A stretch of DNA of 64,000 bases from Nothopassalora personata. Taxonomy: Eukaryota > Ascomycota > Dothideomycetes > Mycosphaerellales > Mycosphaerellaceae. The notes below the pieces were generated by a model that worked only from the letters and a program-made list of their open reading frames with translations, did not search any database and was not told the DNA's origin. Positions 42,866 through 54,843 of the stretch are shown one piece after another. Location of the stretch: the NCBI GenBank assembly GCA_033816765.1, contig CM066289.1, positions 1,736,001-1,800,000 of the forward strand. Reading direction: 5' to 3'. Position 1 is the first letter of the stretch. The number at the start of each line of letters is the position of its first letter. Both the position numbers and the translations under genes were made by a program.

Positions 42866-45800
42866 TCAGTCGTAGATTTCGAGCGGAGCCACTGTGTCGA
42901 TGCTGTAAAGCCAGTTGCTGCCACGCTCTTCCTTTTCGAGCCTGCGCGAGATGTCAGTGGACTGCTATCGTTTATGCGTGTGGATGTCACGTACCAGTCG
43001 TATGGCCACAGCACCAGATGGCCCTGAATGAGGTTGAGAAGCTCTTCCGCATCTTCTTTCGAAAGCACATCATCGGGAAGTGGTCTGCCACTGCTCCTGG
43101 TCGTGAGGCGGCGTCGGCCTTTCCGGGATGCTGTATGGGACAGGCCGGTGCTCGGGTTCGATTGTGTCGCTGTGGTCTCTGATGCTTGATTGATGTCCTC
43201 AGAGTATTGTATGGTGCGAGCTTTGCTTAGAAGGTCATCTTCTTTCTGTGCTGCCTTTTCAGCATCCTCCTGCTGGGTACCTGCTTTTTCGTTATCGCGG
43301 GACAGTGAGGTCAATGACTCCTCGTTAGGTTCCATTGGTGGTGTCTCCAGCTTTGCCGCTTCTTTCTCGCTCAGTGGAGTGCGATCAGACGACGGCACAG
43401 CAGTAGGAACGCTAGACGCTCCTGATCCTGATGTCCCACGAGATCCTCTACGGTGCGAGGGTTTCTCGCGAATCTCTTCCGTGTGTGTCGCGTCCGACTT
43501 CTCGCCCTTCGTGCCTGGCCGCAACTTGTGCGCGAGACCAGAGAATATTTTCTTCGACTTCAAGCTGCCGTCCGGGAATGAGCTGTCAGTCCGACTAAAT
43601 GGAGCGGTACCTCCAGCACCTGGAGGCCCAGATTGGCTGGGCGCGCCTTGATCTTTGCGCGGCTCGCTCTTGCCGAGACCTTGCGACTGCATGAAAGCTT
43701 CGTTCCGCAAATTCCACTCATTGTACTCGTGCCAGCCCTTAACTTCGGAGTCTGGCATGCAGTGAAAGACTTTGCGGTATATGCTAGTGTTATTCTCCGC
43801 CACCAGGTGCCAGATGTCCCGATAGAAGCCAAAAGCGATAGGATCGGTCATGCAATCTTCATGCACATCTGGCCGACGAAGATTACGTGTGAGCGAATCG
43901 AGGGCTTTCTTAGAGCTCTGAGACATGCCACGCTTGACCGGCGGACCTCCGATATCCGTGTCATCAAGCGCTGGAAGCTCGGGCAAAGTCGAGCGTGTAG
44001 GTAGCCCAAGATGATGCGTTTCCATGCGTTCCGTGGGCCAGGGTGGACGGGCAGGGGGTGTCACATTCCGCTCTCTGCTCTCGCCACGCTGTCGCGACAA
44101 CTCTTCCCGCTGACGGTCCTCGATCAGCCTCGTGTCTGGTGTGTCTCTCTTCAAGAAGACCTCCCGGCCGTGTTCATCGACGTAGGTGTCCCTAAGCCCG
44201 TTATCGCCTGCTTCATCAAGCTTCTGCATGTTGTCAAAGCCATAACCTTCTACATCGAGGTCATGCTCATGAGTTTTCTTATTGCGCGCATAAAGATCGG
44301 CATGTGGTGCCTCGGATGACAATGTAGTCGTCACTTCAAGTTCCGGTTTCCTACCGGCAAATCTTTGTGCTGTCGCTTCGAGGTTGTGGAGGTTGATGGC
44401 TGGAGCAAGAGGAGTCTGAGCCACCGTATCGAAGTATTCCTTTGATGGTGTAAAGTGGTCGTCCCCATAGATGCGCTGCATCTCTGCGTCTTGTTCTTCC
44501 CGCTCTGCTGCAGCTTGCTCGCGACGATAGATCAGATCGACATCGATGCCCAAGTGCTCCCGCATTAGCCGCTTTCGCAAGGTGTGTGGAAACTCGCCAA
44601 CTTCGTAGGGTTTACCACCCATGAAGCTCGGCAACATGCATGTGTCGGTGACAACAGAAGCCACCTCGGAGTCTCGAGATCCCAGCATGGACCTCTCGTT
44701 GATGTTCGCTGACCCGATGATGACATGTCTGTCGTCTACAATCATACATTTCGCATGAATGTAAAGCTGCTCAGTGGTAAGACACTTTTGAGACCCGATC
44801 TTACCCCACTGTCGCAGGGAGTAGAAACGAACGTAGTCATGAGGGTTGACTCCTGCGTTCGTCAAGCGCTGAAAGATCGATGATTCACCCCGGCAAATGC
44901 TTCGGTACTGGCACTGCATAATCAATCTCACGCTCGTGCCGTCCTGGGCGTCGACACTATTCTGGAATCCAGGCATGAGCGGTATGACTAGGCATATCTG
45001 CCACTGCTCGCCATTCTCATGCGCTCGAATTGCTCGCTCCACGATGGCATCGCCAATAGTATTGTGGATGGTTACGTTGTTGACCTGACAGCTCGTTATG
45101 AAGAACTGGTTTTCCACGTAGACGAAGTGCTCCGACGTCCGGATCAGGTTGACATAAGCAGTCAAGATGCTGTGCTCTACTCTCTTCGGAGTACCAATCG
45201 ACCAATCACAAGCAGAGCGCAAGATCTGTACCTGGCAAGTGCCAGTCATGCCCAGTCTGTCGAGCTCTTTTTGATCGTAATCAGGTGGTGGCATCAGTAC
45301 GGGCGTGGGACGGGAAGCAACACGCTGTCGCAGGATGTAGTTCCATCTCTGAACGAAGTGGCGGCCAACATCTCGGGCTGGCTGTCCAACCATCTGCATG
45401 GCAATGTCGTGCCATGGCATCCTCGGGACTTTGGTTCGATCGTACATCTCCTCATAGGGCCTGTCAAGCTGATAAAAGTCCTGTACTCTGGGGTTGGAAT
45501 AGTCCTTTCCTGGCCAGACTTGGCAGTGATCGGAGTCCTTGGGCACGTTGTGATCAAGTTCGAATCCAGTGAGCTTGTCATCCGTCAGAGTATGGCAAGG
45601 GTCGTCCCAGCGACCAAAGCAAAGGTCTACACCACCAACAAAGGCCATCATATTATCCACAACAACCAACTTCTCGTGGTGAGCCCAGAAGAATTGGTTC
45701 TGTCTGAACTGATTTGGCGAGCGCTGCACACAAATGTTGGGGTGAAGGTCCAGCAAACTTCCCTTCGTGTACTCGGAGTCGATAGGAATGGCAGACTCAA

Positions 45801-48516
45801 CGTTGCGATACACGATGACAAAGATCTTGACCCCTTCCTGTGCTTTACGACGAAGGAGGCGATCCAAACGCCACTTCTGGCTGATGGCTGCAGGTCTGCG
45901 CAGGTAGAGCTCAGGACTTAGCCACCAGTCGTGGATGTAGACAAAGTCTTTCGCGTGGTCGATCGCTCTCGACACTTGCCACATATGGTCTCTGCCATCG
46001 ACCAGCCAACGTGCCCAGACATTGTTGCGGACCGGTGCAAAGCTATTGAAACGTTGCTTTTTAGACCACAGAGTCGCTGCCATCATGGATTCCAAGGACT
46101 CCCGCCACTGATTGTATAGCTTCTCGTCACGCGCGTACAGCTTGAGCTTTCGTTCCGAATTGTAGATCTGTATCACATGGGCCTTCTTAGTCGGCCTCGC
46201 ATTCTCTTTGGCTATCTTGGCCATGTCAGAGGTTGTCTTCTGGTCGAGTATTCGCTGTTTTGGCTTCTCAATGGCAAAGTCACTGTCGACCAGAAAGACA
46301 TCGTACGGGACCAAAGACTCTGGGCCGTCTACGCACACAACATAGCTATGTCGCACCAGGAACCATCGCCGTTTGTGTCGCTCTTTGAAGTCGCTCACTG
46401 CACTACTACGTCCAAGTTGCTGTATCTTTCGCCGCATATCCAGATGCCTTCTAGAAGCGATTTGTAGCAGGCCCTGCTTGCCCTGATAACCGCCCTCTGC
46501 AGAAAGACGAATGGCCATGGCAGACATCTCGAGGAACTTGCATAGTCGCGTGCTGTCTGGACGGAAGATCAGCCAGCGGATCATCTGCTGCAAATATGTT
46601 TCAAGCTTTTGGCGGGACCTTTCAGCGTACAATTCCTTCTGTCGCGCAGTCAAGCTATCTGGATCGACAGAAGTGTTGCCGATCTCACTAGTGCTTTGCC
46701 TTCTAGGCGCAAAGAAAGATGAATTGGCCCTCCTATGGCCAACAGGTTTATTCGCATTAGTGTTGGCGTCTGTCTCGGTGTCGAAGGCTCCAGGCGTTAC
46801 CGGTGTTTGTACTTCTGCTTCATCTTGGTCCTCATCAAACTTGTCCAACAATCCACGCATGCCTCGTGCAATGGGAATTACACTTCTGGGGAAACGAGGC
46901 ATCTTGGTCTTCGTCTTGTCACTATGGATGAAGTGCCGAGTCTTGTCCGCCGCGCTCTGCGCCTTGTACTTGTAGTGAAGGTTGAAGAAGTCTTTGACTG
47001 ATCGGTAGATTGTCCACTGCATTCGTGCTGGCCCGTTCCCGTACTCGAGGTCAATCTTATAGATGTAGTCTCTGTCGCCTTCTTTGTCGTCCCTGCTCTT
47101 GACTTCTGGGATGGTAATCTTCAGCTGCTCCAGCAGAACCGGGACTTTGCGATGCTCATTTTGGTCTCTTTGAAACATGCTTGCGAATATTAGTGCCGCA
47201 GGTGCTCCAGCAAGCAGCTCAGCCATCAGCTGCGCCGACTTTTGATGATCCACTTTCATGCGCTCGTTCGTTTTCCGTTGACCAAGCATCTTCAGGCCAG
47301 CCTTCACTTGTCGCCATTTCTGTGCACTAGAGCTCTGTTGTCTAACAGCGCCTTGTCGAAAAGGCGAACTGTTGCTATCCGCTCCACCAATGCCCGTAAC
47401 ACGGCGGAAAGCTCCAGGCCGCTTGCTCTCAGCGACCTCCTGTCCTTCAGTCTTTTGAGCATAGCTTAGCCCGCGGGCATGCTCGAGACCTCTCCGCCAG
47501 GCAGTGCGTATCTTGTCCCTGCCCTCATCCTCTGATACGCCAGCTCTGCCATCGTCCTCCACATCCGAGAAGGTTGCCCTCCGTGATGTAGGTGGTCGAA
47601 TACTGGACGCTCCTGCCACAGAGTGCTCACGCATGAACGAGGCGAACCGGAACTGTCTGGGGGTCGTTGGCTGAGAGTCTCCGCCTGCAGTATTTGGTCT
47701 CTTGCTCTTTCGTCGCCTCTTCGGTCGCAATGCATCCACTTGCTCGGCTTCAGAAGAATCCTGGTCGGCATCGGTGCCAGATTCCACTACTTCGGTTGGT
47801 ATGGGGTACATAGGCTCGCTTCGTTCGGATTGTGGAGACAGTGCAGCATTTGGCGTAGAGACGCCTGTGCCATTACTTCCACTTCGTCCATGGCCACCGA
47901 ACCCTCCCGGTGGATGTGCCAAGGACTTGAGCTTCATGAAAAAGGAGCCTGACCCTTGTCTGTCTCTAAAATCGACGTGTTCGTCCTGCTGCTCGTCTCC
48001 TGCCGCAGTCGTGCTTTTCGCCAGTGGTGTCGGCCTTCCTTCCTCTTTCAGGCCCCGATCGAATTGCACGCTTCGTCGCTCTGTTGGCGTTGCGCTGCCT
48101 GGGACGGGAGCTCTCCTCCTTCCTACTAGACTGCCTGGAGACGAATCATTATCATTCCCCCTTTGCATACCAGTCGGCACGAATCCGGATGTCGTCGGAG
48201 AAGGACCCGTGGAGCCAGGGCTAGCATTGGAGGGGAATGGTCCTGGTGACGGCGGCGCGAACTGGATCGCCGGTGGTAGGTCGAGCTTGGAGCCAGTGTT
48301 GACGCGTAGAGGTCCTGTCGGCACGGGCGGTAACTCCTTGTCGTTGATTATGGTGTTGTCCTGCTTGGTTCGCAGTGGTGATGGGGGGATATGTCCATTG
48401 GTCTTCAGGTCTCCATTCTGCTGCTCCGCGGACACAATGGTATGCGGTGATGCATCTTTTGCATGGTCCACAGGGGAGACGTCGTCACCCGTCGGCATGA
48501 CTACTGCTGCTGCCAT
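42866..48516 (-). CDS. PLD1: phospholipase D1 (PX-PH-PLD, Spo14-like)
   Basis: Hydrolyses phosphatidylcholine to phosphatidic acid and choline at membranes. Exons are 48516-42995 and 42941-42866; the last 53-bp intron (GTACGT...GCGCAG) reveals the conserved end WPYDW|LEKEERGSNWLYSID and APLEIYD. Total 1865 aa. A roughly 460-residue disordered N-terminus precedes a PX-like domain (YIYKIDLEYGNGPARMQWTI), a PH region (RRWFLVRHSYVVCVDGPESL), and two HKD motifs: HHEKLVVVDNMMAFVGGVD and IHAKCMIVDDRHVIIGSAN. An inserted, charged region (residues about 1350-1700) separates catalysis from the C-terminus. The 5.5 kb exon is completely open. Confidence 0.93.
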
Positions 48517-49329
48517 GTTGCCTGACCCCCTACGTCCGCCAGCGCCTTCTCCCTTTTACTCCACGCAATCGCGTCTTAGGCTGTGTGGTCGCTCCTCCTC
48601 GATTCTCGGCGCTGTCGACGATGATCGTGTACTCAAGCCCCATGGCGCCCAGAGTGTGGCATGCTGTCGATCCTGTTTCTGTAAGTAAAGCGCGTATGCA
48701 TGTCGTCCCGAAAGCAACGCCTCCTCGGCCGTCTACTGTACAGTACATCGATCGACTTGACTGGCACTTCCAACAGCACGGGCTCGGGAGGCTGCTGTGG
48801 CTGGAGTGCATATGCGCCAGCGATCTGTGGATCAGCGGCCCCACATCAAATCTAGTTGATGATCGCTTCAAGGTTCAGCGCGTGCCACCTAAACATAGTA
48901 AATGTTCCTAAATGTCGACCTCGCGTTGCACAATTCCCCCTCACTGGAAGACATGAAAGACAAATGTACATCAGAATTGTCGACACTTACATCAGGCGTC
49001 TTCACATGTCAGCACTCGTGTCACGTGGTGTAGGTACATCACAGATCCAAGAGCTCCTCTCCAGCCAAGCACGACTAGCACGACTAGCATACCTGGCACG
49101 CATCAATGCGGTTGGCAGCCACGATAGCGAATCATAAATGGCCCAACCCTTCTCCAGCCACCGAGAACATCCAAAGAACAGACTCGAGGCTCTGACCGAA
49201 CCGCAAACAGGATGCTGTTACACGTCTGATGTTGCTAATGAGGCATATGTCAGAATAAAAGAATCAAATGTGCTCCTGGACAAGACGTCCGTCACATCAT
49301 TATCATTACCTCATTGCTACACAGCGACC
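48517..49329. other. intergenic, PLD1 upstream region
   Basis: No gene supported. Short open frames only; includes the PLD1 promoter side. Confidence 0.5.
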
Positions 49330-49632
49330 GTAACACCCGGATACGTCGACGCCATCACTCTATCTATACACTCTTGTACAGTGCGCGCCCCCTCCAGAAT
49401 CATGGTCTGGCCCCTCTGCCTTCTGCAGCCGCAACCCCCGGACGCGTCGGCGCCATCACTCTTATCTATACACTCTTGTACAGTACGCGCCCCCTCCAGA
49501 AATCATGGTCTCGCCCCTCTGCCTTCTGTAGCCATAACAACCGGATACATCGGCGCCATCACTCTATCTCTACACTTTTGCACAGTGCGCGCCCCCTCCA
49601 GAAATCATGGTCTGGACCGTCTGCCTTCTGTA
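49330..49632. repeat. minisatellite, three ~100-bp tandem units
   Basis: Three head-to-tail units of about 101-103 bp, starting at about 49338, 49439 and 49542. Each contains a core gcgccatcactc, tacac..ttg.acagt.cgcgccccctccag and ctctgccttctg. The units differ by a few substitutions and 1-2 bp indels. Confidence 0.8.
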
Positions 49633-49764
49633 GTCTTACATATCTGATAACATTTTTATCGGGCTGCTCCTGATTTCTCTTCGTGGACGTTGCTTAGTTC
49701 TATCATCATGCATTCCGTTTAACTGCCGTGGCTCCAAGTTTTGGCTATTAGCTCGACCCTCATG

Positions 49765-51201
49765 CTATCGGGTCACGAATGCGTTGAGCATAGGTTGTGA
49801 AGGCTTCTGTGGGAGCGCCGTATCGCCCAGGTTGGCGAACGGCGTGTAGGGCCGGTCATGATCGCGTCGCTGGTGTATAGGCGACGGCGGCAAGGGTGAG
49901 CTGATTCGGATGGGTCGTCCATCAATGTCTCTCGGAGGGTCCGAGTCCCTTGACGGCGAAGGCGGATCCTGCGGGCTTCTCGGCGGTGCTAAAAATGTTT
50001 TCGGGCCAGCTTCGATGGTCGTCTCGATGGTGTTGCTAGGTCCTGTCCACCAGCACATCTCATCGGCCTCGACCGGCATCACACTCCTCCTTATCGAGAC
50101 AGCTTTCCTGATGGAGCCTCCGAAGCTAGAGCCTGGAGTGGGCGACCCGGGGCATGTCGATAAGGAGTTCTTATGGAAGCTGGACCGGCGAGGAGAGCTG
50201 GTAAGAGTTCCTTCTCGTGATGCAAGGACGAACTGCTTCAGTACAGCGATTGATCCGCAACAGATGCCGACATAAACCTCAACGAAGGACCATGTGTTGA
50301 TAGGCGCGGCATCTCTGAGCGGCTGCGGGGAATACGTGTAGATCTTGATAGAGTAGATTCTCACACAACTGGCGATTGTGGAGAAGCCACCACAGCTGAA
50401 TGCTGCTATGATGCCGGCCTTCCGAAGTCGTGAACCCGGTACTTTGAGCAGGACTGGAATTGGTAATGCGAGCATGATCACGTCTGTGACGATGGTGAAG
50501 AGATTGGTCGAGTAGAAGAATGCAGTGATGTTGATGCAACGTCCTGGTGTTTCCGGATTCCAGTATCTCTTCATTGGGATGCACTGCGTCGAGAATACGA
50601 CGATCGTCGTCACGAACTGCACAACGAGTACCGCAATCATGGCTATGCTACAGTGGTAGAAGTAATTCCGTAGCTCTTTTGCTGTGAGCGAAAGTCAGTC
50701 GCCTCTCGTGATCGAAAGGTGGACCAGAACTTACCAAGCCGTAGGTACATAAACATTATAGATATTTTCACACAGAAGATCGACCAGTAGTAGAAAATCT
50801 CTTCAACATATATTGCTCGTAGCGCTCGTCGTGCCCAGAACGGTGGAACGTCGTCCAGTTCGAGGCCGACTCCCCAGCGGATCGACACATACGAAGCGAT
50901 TGTGAAGGCAATGGCGCAGGCATAACCAAGAAACATTGCGAAGTCATCGTTGCCGATCGTCCGCCGTCGAAGTACTAGCATCATAATTCGAGCTGCTATC
51001 GCGAATGTGCCAACAAGTGTGAAGATTATGCCTAGTAGTGAGAACGTGGTCAGTGTCGAGGCAGTTCAGTGCTGGTTCAAGGTCCTCACCGATAATTATT
51101 AGAGCCAGACGATCCTGTGTCATTGAGAAAGTGTCGAACTTATGTGGTTCGATCACTTGCTTCTGGAGCCATGTGCTCAGATCTCCATTCGGTAGAGACA
51201 T
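49765..51201 (-). CDS. SAT4/rhodopsin-domain integral membrane protein (Pth11-like)
   Basis: 441-aa seven-span protein from three exons: 51201-51090, 51031-50735 and 50681-49765. Introns are 59 bp (GTGAGG...CTAG) and 54 bp (GTAAGT...CACAG). Spans include GIIFTLVGTFAIAARIMMLVL, FLGYACAIAFTIASYV, FCVKISIMFMYLRL, LVVQFVTTIVVFSTQC and VTDVIMLALPIPVLL. The family pattern CIPMKRYWNPETPGRCIN is present. The C-tail is Ser/Pro-rich and cytosolic. Relatives with an N-terminal CFEM domain are Pth11 GPCR-like receptors; this one lacks CFEM, and its ligand and role are unknown. Confidence 0.85.
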
Positions 51202-52737
51202 CGTTCGTAGGTTTTGGTAAGCACCGAAGATGTGGATCCGCGGTATAGGTAGATGTCAAGGCATAGGAATTATGTTGGAGCGTGTGAAGGCAGCACAGCC
51301 AAAAGCTCAGAGCAGCATTAAAGAAGTGAACGACAGTAAGGGCACCTAATGCTTCGGGCCATTTTTGGAAGGGCCCACACTATCTTATACAACCAGGCAA
51401 GACATGACGAGCACACTGAGTCTCGATGGCATGGCAAATGTTTCGACCCGAGGGGTAGCACTCGGTCGAAGAACGTTCAAACTCTGCCAACTGCACCGCC
51501 ACGGGTCCGTTGGCATTATAGCTGACCATTAACAATGAACGTCTGTAAGGATGTAGCACTTACAAGCTGCAAGAAGTTGGTGTAATGCAGGCACGACATT
51601 CGTGATTATGGGCGATGAAACAACCAAACCTCGAGGGTATCCAGATCGGTCACCAGAGGTGCTCGGGAAGGAGCCAAGGCATTGAGTAGCCTGGCAGGAC
51701 CCTGTGAGTTTGGGCTCGATGACAGTGCCTACCGAAGCCGACAAGTGCTTGCGTAGGGCTGTCGTCGTCAGACCCTAGCCGGTGGCGGCTGTTCGAGTCA
51801 GGTGGCCGCGAAAACGGCGAGGAAGGCAATGTCAATGTTGAAACTTAGAGGCTTCGTGCAGAGCAGTCCATGCTCGAAGAGATGGCGGAGGCCGCTTTGA
51901 GCCATGTGACGCTCGATCTGTATAGCATGGAGCCGTTGATATGATTGATGTCATAATAGAAAGGAGCGATGCTTCGCGTTCGAGACGCGAAAGTCGTGTG
52001 GTTGGTTTCACTTGGCGCGACCAAGATCAAGGAAGTGGGAGCACTTCGCATGAACTGCAAAGACGGAGGGTTTGCAGTGGTGCCGTGGATAATCTCTGCG
52101 CGATCGATGCGGTTATGGCCAGGCGAAAGCCGTCAGAGGCGAATGTGATTCAATAGAGACAGGGCCGAGGCATTGAGCACTGACCCTGCGAATGACGACG
52201 TGTTTGCACCTGCATGAGGCCGTGTGCCGGATGGTAACGGTCAGGCTGCCATGCATATGTGGAGGACGATCCGGCGTTCTGCGACAGAAGCATGTCGTGG
52301 AAATAGAACAATGCTTCCCGAGCCACGCTTGATCAACAGCTTGAGTCGTGCTGCCGATGCCCGTTCCAGTAGACGGTTATCCCGATCGTTATTGTAGAGC
52401 ACAGACCGAGGAAGATGTCCTATAGATCGTGAAGTGTATGCTTCGTCTATGACCGTTGTCCATCTCCCTCAAATACTGCCAGCTCGCTTTTACAAGCGCT
52501 CCTAGATGCCTAAATCTGTGGCCTACGTGTCGTTCTTGGTAGCGTAATGGATCTTCGGTGATAGTTTTGGGGTGTGGTGGCTGACGCATCTGGTTGTAGG
52601 CCTGTGGGTCGAAGAGGACACATGCGGTGGTCAACATTGCTCCTTCTGCATCGCGGTTGCGCACGTGATATCGGTCCTCGGAGTAGGTCTAACTCAAGCC
52701 GAGTTCGCGCAGTACGCTATGGTATCTATCAATCCGA
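51202..52737. other. gene-poor region
   Basis: About 1.5 kb without a supportable gene. Short open frames only, for example minus 52664-52389, with no recognisable features and no clear repeats. Confidence 0.45.
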
Positions 52738-54290
52738 CTAATTCCCTTCCGGTTTCGCATACGTACTTCGACTTCGCAGCTTTGGCCCGCACATGAAGAT
52801 AACCCACGGTATGGGCATCAACGTCAGACTGACAAAGCCTAGCAGACTCGTGGCCCAACCAATCCCAAGACCCTCGTACATCTGGACGATGAACAAGGGA
52901 AAGATGGCACCAAATGTGTACCTTCCTAAGTTGTTCGCTCCCATTGCCGATGCACCAACAAGAGGACCATAGAAGTCCATCACGTAGAGCACAGAGCTCA
53001 TGTAGATCAGCAGATTGCCAAAACCAAACACAGCCTCAGCAACGACTGGCGCCATCCAGTGCACCTTCTCTTGCGTCGTCCAGCCGAACCAGAACAGTGA
53101 TCCGGGGAGACATAATGATCCGATCATAGATAGATATAGCTTGGCTTCCGGTGGCACTTTTCCGTGCTGGGCAACCTTCTTCCGGTACATCAGTCTCGAA
53201 AAGACGACGATGAAGACTCCACCCACAAGGCTTCCCACACCGAGGCCAATAAAGGTCAAGCCAATTTGTCCAAGTCCAAAGCCATACTGCCTTCGAAAAC
53301 ATATGGGAAGCTGGCGAAAAAAGCATAGAGCATCCCGAAATTGATTGACACGTATGACGTGAAACACAGTACGACCGGCTCCACGCAGAACATATGCATC
53401 GGTCTCGTCAACGTCTTCCTCAGAAAGAACTTGGCCGCCTGCAAAGGTGTCCTCTCTGGCTCCGGATATCGCAGACCACGCGCCTTCGCCCTTCTTCGCA
53501 GGATGGCTTTCTTGTACGTCTCTTTCATGAACAGCGCCGGGCTCAAACACGCCACTCCGAAGAACAGCAACGTCCACATCGTCCATCTCCATCCCATCTT
53601 CTCAGCCACAAAGCCTCCCACCAAAGGACCAATTGCCGGGCCCAAGAACGGTGTCGTGACATAAAGCGCCATGGGCGCTGCTCTCTCTAATGGTAACCAA
53701 ATATCACTAATCGTCGCACTTCCAATCGACAGCCCCGGACTTCCAAACACCGCGCTCAGGAATCGCAGAATGCACAGCGCAGCAATGTTGTGCGAGAAGC
53801 CGGCACCTAGCGTAAATATGATGAACAACGGCATACCCGTCCAGTATACAGTTCTTCGACCAAATGTCTCTGACAGAGGCGCTGCGAGTATGGGTCCAAA
53901 GGCCAGGCCGATGACGTAGAGAATGTAGGGGAGGAGGGAGACTTCCATTGAGACGTGCAGGTCGCGTTGTATGGATTGTTGACCGGGTGTGATGATGGAC
54001 GAGCCCAGGGTGCATACGAACGCGATGGTGGTGGGGATGAAAGTGTGATGCACTCTTTTGCGGAAAGGCCAGTTGAGGGGATTATCGGCGTCGTTAGCTG
54101 AGTCCCAGTCGTCGAGCTTCGGATCGGAAGAGTTCTTGGGGGAGGCATTGTCGTCTTTGTCGCCTTTCTCGATTGCTCCGTTCGGTGATTCTGCGTTCTG
54201 TTTCTCTACCTCTTGCCCAATTCCCTGCTCTTCATGATCCATGCTCTTTAGCGACATCTTTCGACTCGTGCGAGCTGAGTCTTGAGCCAT
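52738..54290 (-). CDS. MFS drug:H+ antiporter-1 (DHA1) transporter, frameshifted
   Basis: Plasma-membrane efflux or polyamine-type MFS protein. The N-terminal tail ends with the fungal DHA1 hallmark WDSANDADNPLNWP, followed by spans and motifs LAAPLSETFGRRTVYW, LCILRFLSAVFGSPGLS (motif C region) and VGGFVAEKMGWRWTMW. Frame one is open from the ATG at 54290 to about 53290, ending SFPYVFEG. The second half continues in another frame as QYGFGLGQIGLTFIGLGVG and runs to EGN and stop at 52738. One missing base near 53290 accounts for it; no intron fits. Together the halves make about 517 aa, the normal size. Confidence 0.75.
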
Positions 54291-54843
54291 GGTGCATGGC
54301 AGAAAAGGAGTAGGAAACAATCAAGAAACTTCCCAACACCATCAAAGACGGTGGACTTACCTACCCAGTCTGGTGTTCACAGTAGACTTTGTTGAAGTCA
54401 GTCGGATGCTGTCATGACCATGCAGCAGTAAAGGCGCGGCGCTATGTCTGCTCTACATTGCCCAAAAGACCTCTAGCGTGCTGCGCGGCCGCTCAAACAT
54501 CAACGGGTTCAACGATGCAGGGTCCACTTTCTTCGTCATTGTCGATCATTTGAGATTGTGGCATCCAATGGCGGTAGTGTTTGGTTGAAAAGTATCTTGT
54601 CGATACCGAGAACCTGGTCGCTCGGTGATGTGAGTTAGCTCCTTGCATGTATAAGAATTGGCATGTGCTGTATGGTCAGGCGTAGGGGTTCTGCAGCAAA
54701 GCAGCGAGCTTCTTCCAGGAAATTCATTTGGAAGGACACTCATGTTAACCGCGGTCAAGTCAAGGTCGCTAAATATCATTAGAAAAACCAGAAGAACATC
54801 TCCTACATACTCCACGTCATCACCACTTCTCGAGATCATCCGC
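54291..54843. other. intergenic, no gene seen
   Basis: Promoter side of the DHA1 transporter and 3' flank of the next minus-strand gene. Nothing else supportable. Confidence 0.5.

Noticed and set aside
47702..48688. 328-codon plus-strand frame over the PLD1 5' end
   Set aside because: Antisense to the low-complexity PLD1 N-terminus; composition mirrors that gene and no domain is seen.
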